DNA of 64,000 nt from Muscardinus avellanarius (GCA_963383645.1 OY726557.1:157359099-157423098), one strand, 5' to 3'; positions 21,275 to 31,786 are shown, counted from the stretch's first letter. A program made the numbers and translations. The notes: a model not told the origin generated them from the sequence alone.

Positions 21275-22469
21275 TTAGTTGTTTGTTTGATGGAAATTAT
21301 TGTTTCTTTAGTTCTGTCATTTATTACTCATTTCTTCTTTGCAGTTAATCTCATTGAGTATTTTCTCTAGTCCTTGTTTGAAAGACATAAATTCTTTCAA
21401 CTTCTGTTTGTCATGGAAGATTTTTATTACTCTGTCAAATTTGAGAGATTTTTTGCTGAGTAGAAAATTTGGGGCTGCAAGTTGTTTTCTTTTAGAGTTT
21501 GGGATATGTTGCTCCAAACCCTCCTGGCTTTCGTGACTTTAGTTGGGAAGTCTGGAGTGATTCTAATTGGTTTGTCTCTGAATGTCATTTAGTCTTTTGC
21601 TTTTGTTGCCTTTAAGATTCTCTCCTCAGCTGGGTGTGGTGGTGTACACTTGTAATCCCAGTGCTTGGGAGGCTGAGACAGAAGGATAGCACAGGTTTGA
21701 AGCCAGCCTCAGCTACTTAGTGAGGCTCTCAGCAACTTAATGAGACTCTGTTTCCAAATAAAATATAAAACAAGTCTAGGAGTATAGCCCAGAGGTAGAA
21801 AAGCCTCTGGGTTTCACCCCCAGTATCACACACACACAAAAATTCTCTCCTTGGCTTGGCTTCTATGTTAGTCAGTTTGACTATTATGTGGCATGGTGAA
21901 CCATTTCTTTGATCTCATCTGAAGGGAGTTCTATAAGTTTTCTGTACCTGTGTATTGACCTCTTTTTCTAATTGGAAATTTTCCTGATATTAATTTTGAA
22001 AAGATTGTTGATACCTTTGGTTTCATCTTCTATGCCTATTATTCTTATGTTTGCTCTTAAAGATGGGCTCGTATCTCTTGCATGTTCAACACATGCTGTT
22101 GAATTTTTTCTAAATTATATATTTTATGTTCATTTTTGGAAGGATCATCTTCTAAGAGTGAGATTCTATTTTCCATGTGGTCTAATCTATTTTTTATAGT
22201 TTATATTGATACCTTCACTTTAATGATTGCATCCTTCACTTTTTTTGAGCTTTTTTCTGATTTCTGCCCAGGGTTTCAGTTTCTTTGTTTCTTTATTCCT
22301 TTATTTCTTTCAGGATCTCTCTAAATTCTTTTCAGATATTCTAGGTCATTTCTACTGTTAAATTTTTGATTTGTCTTTCTGATGATCTCTGCAATTCTGT
22401 GTTGTTGGGTTCTGTTATTGTGAGGTTGTGGGACCTTATTGCTTCCTTACTCTTCCTCCTTTTCCTGAT
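21275..22469 (-). pseudogene. decayed L1 ORF1, split by a SINE
   Basis: Colinear with ORF1 at 29778-30695 from the start (near 22469) to the stop (21275-21277), but with many substitutions and frameshifts and a 215-bp SINE inside. It still shows where an ordinary L1 continues after the ORF1 stop, the comparison that exposes the foreign segment in the composite elements. Confidence 0.8.
21627..21841 (+). mobile_element. B1-dID SINE inserted in L1 ORF1
   Basis: Starts agctgggtgtggtgg and ends in a CA-rich tail. Flanked by attctctcct at 21617-21626 and 21842-21851, which are L1 sequence. Confidence 0.94.
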
Positions 22470-22855
22470 TTCAGGTTTCTTAAGTTTGTATCTTTGTTGC
22501 TATTGATAGCTTTCTCTCACTCTGTAGTTCTTGGCTTGTATATACAAGGGCAAGTTGTGTTGTATTCAATGATGAAGGTCAAGTGAGGAGGAAGTTGATG
22601 AAGTAGTAAATGCAAGAATAGGCTAAAGTAACAGATAGGATCAAATAGAATGAGAGTATGAGTTTGGTTCGGCAATATATAGTAGAGATTAGAGACAGTG
22701 AATATGTGACAGAATTCTAATAACCAATGTAGAGTATTTAGTATAGTGATATGAAGTAGATTTAATACAAGACAAAGAAAAGATTAAAAAAAGGGATAAG
22801 AGAGTAGATATGTAGGAGGAAAGAAGCTTGTAAAAGGGGGAAAGAGAGCAAACAA

Positions 22856-22859
<4 letters not shown>

Positions 22860-22890
<31 letters not shown>
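22860..22890. repeat. (CA)n microsatellite
   Basis: About 15 CA units inside the 5'UTR of the older L1. Confidence 0.93.
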
Positions 22891-22894
<4 letters not shown>

Positions 22895-24097
22895 CAGAAA
22901 ATAAAACAAAATAATACAACTCTACAAATATATGAATACTGAGCAGACTTGGCCTCTGCAGTTCTGGATCTGTGTGGATTCTTTCAGCTGTTTAAGGTTC
23001 ACATTTTATAATAGGTTCTCGAGCATATTCTAAGCACTCTTATTTGCTTATTTACCTATAGTAATAATGTCACTTTGTAGCCCTGGTTTTTGGTCTCCTT
23101 CAGTGATTGGGACCCTGGCCTGATGTCTCTTTCTGTGCAGGCACCAAGTGCCACTAGCCTCTTTCCTACTAAAAGCCTGGGTCTCTGAGCTCTCAAAAAG
23201 GACTTGCCTCTTAAACTCTCTCAGTCTATACAGGCAGCCAGTTTTACTGGAGCTGGATCTAGTGTTAAGCACAGGTCTTCATGTTTTCCACCAACACTGA
23301 ACCCACATCTCTCCCTGCCTGTGTAGGCAAGAGGTGCCACTGGGACCAGGCCCAGTGTATAAGTAGAAGTTTTCATTCTCCACAAATAGAGCTGAGTTGG
23401 TCTGTCTTCTCCCTGGCCACCATGATTGGGTAGTCTGTGGCGGTCTCTGGAGGCCCTATTAAGGTTCTGAGCCCTGCAGACTGTAAACCTTTTTGCCCGA
23501 TTGGCCCTGGGGGCTATTTGCTAATCTACACCTCTGCTGTGTCCAAAAGCAGACTCCATTTTACCTTCACCAGGGTGAATCGCAGTCTTAGAACCTGAGC
23601 ATTTATAGCTTGCTGTGTGAGTCCCTGCAGCCACCCTGGAAGGTCTCCTGTGGGGATGGCTGGTTCACTTATGATATTGTTGAGCACCATCCTGGATCTC
23701 TGGGGGACATGGTGAGCTCAGCCACCAGTGCTGCAAGTCACAGCTGGGGTCCACATAGGAGGAGTTGACCGCTTACAATTTGGATGAGCTGCAGCCACTT
23801 ACTTTGCTTCAGGGTGCTGGCTTTTTTTTTGGGGGGGGGGGGGCTCTGGAATCCAGAGTGCTGGCAGTCCCAACCTGGTGAGGCATGACAGCAGCCACTG
23901 GAGGCAGGCAGAGTACTTTTCTGCTCTCTCTTCTGCCTTTTAGCTGTGCTTCTGCTGCCTTTCAATTCTCGGCGCTCTGTTCCAATTTATGCTGTTGTCT
24001 TTCTCTTGTCAAGCCAGTATTTTCACAGTGATAGAGATCAAGTGTTAGCAGGGCTAATATTTTCTGCTTCCCTTGGTCACTATCTTCCTGGAAGTCC

Positions 24098-24110
24098 ATT
24101 TAACTCATTA
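24098..24110. repeat. target-site duplication, right copy of older L1
   Basis: Matches 19461-19473 and abuts the reversed 5' end (tcttcctggaagtcc). Confidence 0.88.
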
Positions 24111-24377
24111 CATCAATGAGACCTTTCAGGTCTATACTTTGCCATGGGCTCTGTTAGTCCTAACTTACTGTTTTCCATAGAAATGATACATTATCAAGTC
24201 ATGCTTAGGCAATGTTAGAAAGTCCATTGTTCTATTATTGGCATTATAAAACATTTGTATTCTTTATTAATTGTTCATAATTCAATAGGATCCATCAGAC
24301 ACTTTAATCTCCTATAAGATGAAAGATAAAAGCTGCATACTAATGTTTTCTTTTCTGAGGACAGTTGGTTAACTTAT

Positions 24378-24612
24378 CTTCTTTTTATACTTTTATTGGT
24401 GCATTATAGTCATATAATCTCACATTCATAGTGATAGAGGTATGCATACACACAGCAGTTGGTGAGTTTTCCCCTGATTCCCTCCCTGCTCCCCCCTTCC
24501 GTATATAGGATATTGAGATTGGCTTGGTATTCTCACATACATATATAATGTCACTGGAAGTGGTTCCTTCATTAATTCCCCCCTCCCTTCAGACCACCTT
24601 CCTTGTTCCACT
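24378..24612 (-). mobile_element. L1 3'-end fragment
   Basis: Plus strand begins 'acttttattggtgcattatagtcatat', the reversed tail of the common L1 3' end, then the pyrimidine-rich stretch. Strongly 5'-truncated. Confidence 0.78.
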
Positions 24613-25016
24613 GGGAACCTATGTTTTTTAAATGCAGTGTTGAGTGAGTTTTCTATTTAATTATGGTGTGTGGCCACTGGCACTGCTTATCTGTTAAGTT
24701 CTCTTTCTATTTGATTTTTAGGTGTGACCACCCATGCAATCTTTCCTATTCACAATACAGTTTCTACCTCTCTTTCATGTACTAACAAAGGGATCTGTCC
24801 TGTTCAAAGAATAGATGGATAAATCTCTCACCTATACTTTAGAAATAACCACATAGTTAACTGAACATAGATGTTAGACATATGTAATAAACTAGTTATG
24901 TATATATGTACATACATATTTAAATACATACACTTATATATACACCCATGATATATTACATTTATCTTTCTTAGTTGTAAGTTGCCCCCTTTGCCATTTC
25001 AACACCAGTGCTGATA
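24613..25016. other. unassigned stretch
   Basis: AT-rich, with a TA/CA-rich patch around 24895-24960. No family recognised. Confidence 0.4.
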
Positions 25017-25025
25017 TCTTTAAGG

Positions 25026-25026
<1 letters not shown>

Positions 25027-25064
<38 letters not shown>

Positions 25065-25240
25065 TGGTGGTACTAGGGTTCCTAGAAGCCCTTCTACCTC
25101 CTGGGCTACACTCCTAGACCTATTTTTTTTTTTTTGAAACAGGGTCTCCTAAGCCAGTGCGGCTGGCTTAGAACCTGTGTGATCCTCCTGTCTCCGCCTC
25201 CCAAGCGTGGGGATTACAAGCGTGCACCACCACGCCCAGC
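25027..25240 (-). mobile_element. B1-dID SINE, hairpin (type II) form, (ATT)n tail
   Basis: ATT repeat 25027-25062 in place of the reversed A tail, reversed ID half 'ggtactagggttcctagaagcccttctacc', hairpin centre 'aagccagtgcggctggctta', B1 end 'ccaccacgcccagc'. Perfect flanks tctttaagga at 25017-25026 and 25241-25250. Confidence 0.94.
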
Positions 25241-25250
25241 TCTTTAAGGA

Positions 25251-26574
25251 ATATTCTAAGGTGGTTTAGCAACTATAGATTGTAAGTGGGATCTACAGAA
25301 GCAATGATACTTCTGTAAAAATGTGATTTTTACTGTGCTTACTTTCCTTGTCTGTAAATTCAGAATATAAAAGTACACCTTCCTCCCTTAGATTTTGTAA
25401 GGTAGAGAAGTAAAGACTTTGCCAGAGAATTACAACAAATTGCTCAGAATCTTCCAATCTTCCCATTTCATACAAGAAGAGCGAAAGGCAAGTATATGAG
25501 GGGTCTTCCATGGGCTGCGGTGTCATGGGCCCTCTTGCTTTGTGGCCTCGGGTCTTGTGTATTTCTTAATTGCTGAACTTCAACCACTTTGACTTGTTTG
25601 CTTTCCTTGGTGCACCTGGTGTTCTCCCAGCATAGGGTCTTGGTACAGCTATTACGCCCAGAATACTTTCCTTTACATAGTCACACATGACCAGTTTTTG
25701 TAGAAATGTCTTCTCTTCTTAATAAGTGCATCTTGACCACCCTGTGTAAAATTACAGCAAGCCCCCTGACCATTCTGTATCCCTGTTTTCCTCTTCCAGC
25801 TGGAGCAAACATTGTTGATATCCTGCCCATAGCTCCTCAGTCCATCTTTGTATATACCCTGAAGCTATGGTGGATAACACCTCACAAGTTAATAGCTCTC
25901 CCCATTAGGCATATTACATTTCTTTTTCACTTCCTGAAGGTTTTTTCTAACACCAACTTTCCAGAGCCTGCTGGGGGCAACCCTGAAGAGCAGAGGATTT
26001 AATACCCTCAGGGGTACCCCTCAAGTAATGAGGGACAGAGTTGGTGGGTAAATAACCTAGATTTTCCCAGCCCTCAGGGAACAATGCTGTGATGCATTTC
26101 AAATGATTTCTCAGTGGGTATCCAACAGGATTGAGCTCTCTTCTCCATACAACAGTAAACTGCTCATTAACCAACAGCTCACTGAATTCCTCTTTTCCTT
26201 GTCGCTACTTCCCTTCTCCCTCCCCATGCTTTCTGGGATGATTTCCCAAAAAACGATAATTTCACTAAACCTCTTATCTCAGAGATTTTTCTGGGTGGAC
26301 CCAAATTTAGACACATTTGTACATTAAATTTTTTTTCATGACACATACCATCTAGCATAATATCTAGCATGCTTATTTACTTGTTTATTGTCTGTCTCTT
26401 TCTTCTGAAATGTAAGCCCCAATGTGATATTGTGACATAATAAGAAATATATATTTGGTCTTCATTCTGAGTTTCTGATGCAAACGTTTCTATGATGCTT
26501 GGCAACTCTGGAGTGATAAAAGTGTCATTTTGATAATGAGATGATGGATGACTGGGGGTACCTAGATAGATTTA
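25251..26574. other. unassigned stretch, possible L2 bits
   Basis: An L2-like 3' signature occurs near 26375-26425 ('ttacttgtttattgtctgtctctttcttctgaaatgtaagcccc'). Open frames of 74-98 codons (25706-26002, 25947-26174, 26103-26327) overlap on opposite strands and show no domain. Confidence 0.4.
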
Positions 26575-26828
26575 ATAGATTGAGGTATGTTGGAATTAGC
26601 TCTTCTATAAAGGTTTTATAAAATTCACTTGGAAACAACCTGGTCCTGGGCTTTTGTTTGATGGTAGGCTCTTAATTGCTCTTTCAATCTTTTTTATTGC
26701 TATTGTTGGTTTAAATTTTCTGTATCTTCTTTACTCAGTTTAGGAAGGTTGTATTTATCTAGAAAGTTGTCAATTTCTTCCAGATGTTCCATTTTGTTGA
26801 AGATAATATTCTTTATAGTAAACCAGTA
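26575..26828 (-). mobile_element. L1 ORF2 internal fragment
   Basis: The plus strand reads as the reverse of an L1 ORF2 region ahead of the RT core: 'aattagctcttctataaaggttttataaaattcac', 'tggtcctgggcttttgtttgatgg', 'gtcaatttcttccag'. Old and broken. Confidence 0.7.
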
Positions 26829-27135
26829 ACTATAAATATTTCCCTGAGTTTTGTGAGTTGAACTTGAGGGGAGCATTGTGGGAACCCCTAGTTGGTAGCC
26901 AAGTAAGACAGACGTGTGGGTACCCACTTCCTATAATTGGCATCTGAAGTATGTGTTGGGGGCATAGTTTAGGAGACTGAACACTTACTCCATGGGGTAT
27001 GCACTAACTCTAGGTGATTAAGGCTAGAGCTGAACTAAATTGTAGGACGCCCAATCTGCAGAGAATTGGAAAATTGTTTGGTGTAGAAAATCTGCACATT
27101 TGGCACTAGAAGAGTTGTGAGTAGAGGAACAGTTT
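26829..27135. repeat. probable old dispersed repeat, family not named
   Basis: The phrase order 'ccctgagttttgtgag...gtgggaacccc...ggcatctgaag...ttgtaggacgcccaatctg...cacatttggcac' is one I associate with a widespread mammalian repeat, but I cannot name it with confidence. Confidence 0.35.
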
Positions 27136-27159
27136 ACTTTTGTCATGAACACAGGTACC

Positions 27160-27255
27160 TTTGTCCATTTTATTCATTGATATATTTCAAGTGCATAGGA
27201 CAGTTCCTGTAATATAGTAGGTGCTCAGAAAAGTTGTTACCTGAATTAATGAAGG
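27160..27255 (+). mobile_element. L2 3'-end remnant
   Basis: 'tttgtccattttattcattg...ataggacagttcctgtaatatagtaggtgctcagaaaag' matches the conserved L2 3' end. Confidence 0.65.
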
Positions 27256-27267
27256 GAAAAAGTTTGT

Positions 27268-27640
27268 TGTCTTAGTCCACTAAGGCTTCTACTGCACAAT
27301 ATTATAAACTGTGGGTGGGGGTCTATTAATATCATATTGTATTTCTCACAGTTCTAGAGGTTCAAAAGCCTAAGGTCATGGTGCCAGAAAACTTGGTGCC
27401 TGCTGAGGGTCTGCTTCCTCAAAGTAGTCTATCTTCTCACTGTAATCTTGCATGGCAGAAGGGGCCAGGGATTTTTCTGGTGCCTCTTTTAGAAGGACAC
27501 TAATCTCACTCAGGAGAGCCCCACCTCCATGACCTAATTACTTCCTAAAGGCCCCACCTCACAATACCATCACGTTGTAAATCAGAATGTGGATATTGAT
27601 GTATAAATTCTGGAAGGATATAGCTACTTAGACTTTAATC
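27268..27640 (-). mobile_element. MLT1-like MaLR LTR
   Basis: On the plus strand it begins 'cttagtccactaaggcttctactgc' and passes through 'tttctcacagttctagagg', 'tcatggtgccag', 'gacctaattacttcc' and 'ggccccacctc'. This is the reverse of the LTR type whose 3' end lies at 412-590. Confidence 0.68.
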
Positions 27641-28329
27641 AGATCTACTCTTTAAAAAGTAATGGTTAAAATGACTAGGATGACTTTGACTTCAAATAAT
27701 AGAGGATGCAGTTCAAAATGGCTTAAAGCATACAATATATTTTCTCACAAAACCAAAGACCCAAAGTTAGCATGGGCTCAGGAATGTCCACTAATGTTGT
27801 ATGGGCCATGTGAGCCTATTTTCCCCATAGGAAAATAGCAATAATGTTGCCCTGTGATTATTAAATTAGTTAACTCATGATAAAGGAAATAGAATATCTC
27901 CCTGGCCAAGAATAAAGTTGATATTAGCTATATAGCAAAACTCTAAGTGCAGAGAAGATAAATTGTATCATGGAAAAAGGGAGCAGCCAGTGGAAGAGGA
28001 GGTTAAAGGGGCCTGTGAATCCACTTGTGCCTCTGAATCTATCCTGCAGAAACCCACGCCTCCCCTGCACTTGAGTACTCTCAGAACTGCCCACCTCACT
28101 GCTTCCCCATTCCTGCTTCAGTTATCATATATACCAATTATCTTCCTACTCCCTGAGTCGGCTCCTGGAATATCTCACTGCTGTTAGGGACCACTGGCAT
28201 TCTAATCTCTGGAGAGTTAAATGAATGAGCTTTGTGTCTTACTCAGCAACTCTTGTGAGTTCTGCAACGCTTGTCTTTCAGCAAAAGTCTAATTATCTGA
28301 GTGCATTGATTACTCTACTTTTGGGTTCT
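27641..28329. other. unassigned stretch
   Basis: No repeat or coding signal recognised. Confidence 0.4.
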
Positions 28330-28560
28330 TCAAGGAAAAGTAGTATGGCATAGTAACTCTGCACACCTGCTATGAGGGAGATCAGAAAGACTTGAATCTG
28401 TATCCCAGCTCTATCAGGTATTAACTATGGACCTTGAAGCAAGTTGCTTGATCTCCTAAGTCATGTGTAAAATGGACCTAATAATACTCATTTTGCAGTC
28501 TGGCTGTGAGGTTTAAATAAAATAGTGAGCAAAAGTGCTTGGCACATGCTCTAGCATGGG
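28330..28560 (+). mobile_element. MIR remnant
   Basis: Good MIR block order: 'gtagtatggcatagtaactctgc', 'gacttgaatctgtatcccagctctatcag', 'cttgatctcctaagtcatgtgtaaaatggac', 'ctgtgaggtttaaataaaatag'. Confidence 0.8.
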
Positions 28561-28973
28561 GTAAGAGATGCTGAATGAAAAGCAGCTCTTCTAATCAAAG
28601 CTGAAGACCATCATAAAGCCACTATCTTGTGAGGCCATGGTAGTCAGACAGCCCATATTTCTTCCCTTGGAAGTTCCTCTACCCCTCCAAATAGCATCCT
28701 TCTAACAAATTTCAGCCTTCTGATGAAATCAAGTCTGTTGAAAGGTGATTGGGTTGATGGAGTGAGTTATTATTCCAATATCTTATTTGCCTTGATGACT
28801 ACACATCACAGAGGCATATTCTGTGCCTACTTCCTTCATTCATCATATACACACACAAGTGCACACATACATATATTCACAAGCCCGACACCCCATCATC
28901 CAGACAAAAACTGCATGCAGTCTCCCAGTAGACACAGACCTACTGGGCACCAACATGAGACACCCTTGATGGC
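28561..28973. other. unassigned stretch
   Basis: Left flank of composite L1 copy B. CA-rich patches occur at 28845-28870. No family recognised. Confidence 0.4.
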
Positions 28974-28989
28974 AAAGGAAAGAGACTGA
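28974..28989. repeat. target-site duplication, left copy of composite L1 copy B
   Basis: aaaggaaagagactga occurs here and at 31771-31786. It differs from the TSD of copy A. Confidence 0.94.
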
Positions 28990-29777
28990 GACTTCCAGGA
29001 AGATAGCGACCGAGAAAAGTGGGGCTTAAGAGCCCCGCTAACAACTAATCTCCATTACCACAAAATCAGCACCTTTCATAGCCAGAAAACACCATCACCA
29101 GAAAAACAAAAAAATCACCAGGCTCCAGAGAGAAAGCGGACTGAGAACAGAGCTCAGAGCCACAGAGGAGAAACACCGGCCTCACGCCCAAAGCCGCGGC
29201 AGCATCGCCATACTGCCGGCGGCAGCGGCGACTTCACTGGATGGCTACAGCAAGCCGAGGTGAGCCGCTGTGGAACAGCCAGGTGGGATTTCTCGCCGCA
29301 GGTAAAATCTAAAGCTCCCAGTGGCTGAGCTCAGCACACGCTGCAGGGATTCAGAGTGGAAATCAAAACCAAGAAGAAATATGCCAGCCTCACGGCCGAG
29401 GGCGTAGCAGCGACGCCATATTACCACCGGTGGCAGCAGCAGAGAATTCAGCGAATCCAGTACAGCTACATCTGCGTACTCAAGAACAGTGAGTCAAATT
29501 GCGGGCCACAGAGAAATCCCAGTACTGTACTCCCTGGGACTTGACCCAGTGGGGGAGGGGCGGTGGCAGATATATCACACCATAGGAGAACTTGCAACCT
29601 GGCACCCCCCACAGTCTAAAGCAGCCTCTATTGACTCTCTGGGTCGGAGACTCTGTGATACAACCCAGTAAAGGAGTAGTGGGGTCTGAGATACTACAGA
29701 CTCGAGATCCAGAACACCTTAGTGAAATCATAGTGACCCAAAGGAAGAACTCAGAGAAGGCACAAACTTCCGAAATC
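28990..29777 (+). promoter_or_regulatory. L1 5'UTR / putative internal promoter, copy B
   Basis: A CpG-rich leader with a dense patch near 29185-29245 (gccgcggcagc, gccggcggcagcggcg). The YY1-type site at the 5' end is damaged: 29000-29008 reads aagatagcg where copy A has aagatggcg. Promoter function is inferred by analogy to other L1s. Confidence 0.6.
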
Positions 29778-30695
29778 ATGGGAAAGAGGAAAAATACTGG
29801 AGCAATAAATGCCCACAACCCCACAACATCAGAACCCGATAAAACAGAAAATCAGAGATTTCTAGAAGATCAAATCAGGAAAATAACTGTAGAAATAATA
29901 GAGGTGCTTCGAAAAGAACTCAGAGAGAGCCAAAAAGAGATAAAGGATGCAATTAATGAAGTAAAGGCCTCAATTCAAAGCACAAACAACCGATTAGACC
30001 ACATGGAGAACAGAATCTCGCTCTTAGAAGATGATCATTCAAAAAATGAACGCATAGTTTCTAAACTAGAAAAAAATATCCAACAGCAGGAATCTGATAT
30101 TGAAGAAATATGGGCCCATTTTAAGAGAGCTAACCTAAGAATAATTGGAATAGAGGAGGGGAAAGAAAGTGAAACCAAAGGGATCAACAATCTCTTCAAG
30201 GAAGTAATAGCAGAAAATTTTCCAAACATAGAGCAAGAGGTTGATACACAGGTCCAGGAAACTTATAGAACTCCCTTTAGACAGGATCGGAGAAGAGGAT
30301 CCCCACACCACATAATTGTCAAAATGACCAATGTGGAAGCCAAGCAGAGAATCTTAAAGGCAACAAAAACAAAGGGCCAAGTGACATTCAGAGGCAAGCC
30401 AATTAGAATCACTCCAGACTTCCCAAACCAAGTCATGAGAGCCAGAAGGGCTTGGAGTAACATATTCCAAACTCTGAAAGAAAACAACTTCCAGCAAAAA
30501 ATTTCCTACCCAGCAAAACTTTCTATCAAATTAGATGGAGAAATAAGAAGATTCCATGACAAACAGAAACTGAAGGAATTTATGTCTTCAAAAACAGCAC
30601 TAGAGAAAATACTCAAAGAGATTAACTACAAAGAAGAAATAGGTAACACACACCAGAACCAGAGAAACAAGAGTTTCCATCCAATAGACAACTAA
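29778..30695 (+). CDS. L1 ORF1 protein, intact, 305 aa
   Basis: L1 ORF1p is a trimeric RNA-binding chaperone that packages L1 RNA in cytoplasmic RNPs. The ATG at 29778 (MGKRKNTGAI) is chosen because it is the first ATG of the frame and copy A shares it. The open frame extends further upstream only through non-ATG codons in the 5'UTR. The N-terminus is polar and short. Residues about 24-112 are rich in E/K/Q/I with heptad spacing, fitting the coiled coil. An RRM-like domain follows (LRIIGIEE near 120-127 and SPHHIIVKMTN at 175-185), then the C-terminal domain (ITPDFPNQ to YPAKLS, about 201-249). The length is slightly below that of human or mouse ORF1p. No ORF2 follows. In ordinary L1 this protein acts mainly on its own mRNA; here that mRNA would encode nothing else. 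Confidence 0.9.
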   Translation: MGKRKNTGAINAHNPTTSEPDKTENQRFLEDQIRKITVEIIEVLRKELRESQKEIKDAINEVKASIQSTNNRLDHMENRISLLEDDHSKNERIVSKLEKNIQQQESDIEEIWAHFKRANLRIIGIEEGKESETKGINNLFKEVIAENFPNIEQEVDTQVQETYRTPFRQDRRRGSPHHIIVKMTNVEAKQRILKATKTKGQVTFRGKPIRITPDFPNQVMRARRAWSNIFQTLKENNFQQKISYPAKLSIKLDGEIRRFHDKQKLKEFMSSKTALEKILKEINYKEEIGNTHQNQRNKSFHPIDN

Positions 30696-30698
30696 GAT

Positions 30699-31601
30699 TG
30701 GTTATCTGTGGAGATTCATTATTTATATTAGTCTTTTACCTATCTCTAAATTGTATTGTTTGCCTTTATTGTTGTTAATTTTTAGGATTTCTAGTTGGAA
30801 TATTAATATACCTTCAGATATAGCATTTGGAAATATTTTATCCAATTCTATTACTAACTGTTAACTCTGTTTGCATTGTCTTTGGATATACAATATGTTT
30901 TTTTTATTTTTTTAGGGAGTTTGTATACTCTTCTGTTGCCTGTGCCATTGAAATCATATCCAAGAAATCACTGCCAATTTCAATGTTGTGAGGTTTTATG
31001 ACCCAGATTTTCTCCTAAAAGTTTATAGTCTTATGATTTATATTTAGGTCTTTTATCTATTTTGAGTTAATATTTGTATATGGGATTAGGTAAGTGTCCA
31101 ACTTTATTCTTTTCCATGTAATTATTATGTTTCAACAATATTTAGTTAAAAGATTATTATTTCCACCACCAAATGTTCGTGGAAACCTTGTCAAAAATAA
31201 CTTGACAATATAGGGAAGAATTTAGCTCTAGGCTTTTATTTAACTCCAATGGTTTATATATCTGCCTTTAGAATAGTACTACACTGTTTCAATTATTGTA
31301 GCTTTATATGGTTTGAAATCAGAAAATATATATCTTCTAGCTTTGTTCTTTTTCAAGATCGTTTTGGGTATCTAGAGTCCATTTTCCATATTAGGATAGA
31401 TTTTTTTTCTGAAAAATAAATATATAAATATATGATAGTTTCACCTAAAAAAATAGAAAAAAATATTCTCTGGTAAGAAAGAAAGTAAAAAGAAATATAA
31501 AAATGTTATCTTTAAGTCATCAAAAGCTTGGTATCAGACAAATGAAACTGTTATGTGAGATTATCATTTTTAATTTTGGATAAATTGCTATAATACTAGA
31601 T
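30699..31601 (+). repeat. captured segment with inverted ancient L1 ORF2
   Basis: The sequence departs from ordinary L1 just after the ORF1 stop: 'aactaag' is shared with the older L1, then 'attggttatctg' replaces 'caaagaagaac'. Positions about 30930-31390 read as old L1 ORF2 on the minus strand (for example 'atcatatccaagaaatcactgcc', 'cccagattttctcctaaaag', 'ttgtagctttatatggtttgaaatcag'). The outer parts (30699-30900 and 31400-31601) are AT-rich and unassigned. L1 3' sequence resumes at 31602. Confidence 0.75.
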
Positions 31602-31770
31602 GTCAACCACTAAGCCAAGCATGAGAGGGAGAGATGGGGAGAGAATGGGGTGGGGATCGGGTGGGGGCTGACTGGGCAATGTGTGCATGTATGTCTACAA
31701 AAGTTTGTATCCCACTATGATGTATGAATACAGTGCAGCAATAAAAAATAAAAAATAAAAAATAATAAAA
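31602..31770 (+). other. L1 3' end with G-rich stretch and A-rich tail (copy B)
   Basis: 'gtcaaccactaagccaagcatgag' onward matches the 3' end of the older L1. A G-rich patch (31622-31672, including ggggtggggatcgggtggggg) could form a quadruplex. The tail is built from AATAAAA units. Confidence 0.82.
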
Positions 31771-31786
31771 AAAGGAAAGAGACTGA
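31771..31786. repeat. target-site duplication, right copy of composite L1 copy B
   Basis: Perfect match to 28974-28989. Confidence 0.94.

Larger units (their letters stand above)
19474..24097 (-). mobile_element. older L1, full 5' end, large internal ORF2 deletion
   Basis: It is bounded by a 13-bp TSD and reads on the minus strand. From the right: a 5'UTR of about 1.6 kb (24097-22470), a decayed ORF1 (22469-21275), a short piece of the ORF2 endonuclease region (about 21265-21130), a jump to the C-terminal half of ORF2 (about 21115-19790), then the 3' end (19790-19490). About 2 kb of ORF2 is missing near 21120. A SINE has inserted in ORF1 at 21627-21841. Its 3' end matches that used by the composite elements, but its 5'UTR is longer and largely different. 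Confidence 0.85.
28990..31770 (+). mobile_element. composite half-L1 retrotransposon, copy B (ORF1 intact)
   Basis: A complete 2.78-kb insertion with a perfect 16-bp TSD. Order: 5'UTR 28990-29777, intact ORF1 29778-30695, foreign segment 30699-31601, the last 170 bp of an L1 3' end (31602-31744) and an (AATAAAA)n tail. There is no ORF2. It is nearly identical to copy A along its whole length, including both internal junctions, while the insertion sites and TSDs are unrelated. Together they define a small, mobile, non-autonomous family that keeps the gene for the RNA chaperone but not for the polymerase. Confidence 0.9.

Noticed and set aside
29592..29777. Upstream extension of ORF1 in copy B
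   Set aside because: The frame is open upstream only without an ATG and lies in the 5'UTR; the shared ATG at 29778 is the better start.
4788..31770. The two composite elements as arms of one large inverted duplication
   Set aside because: Homology stops at element ends and each copy has its own distinct 16-bp TSD, so they are separate insertions.
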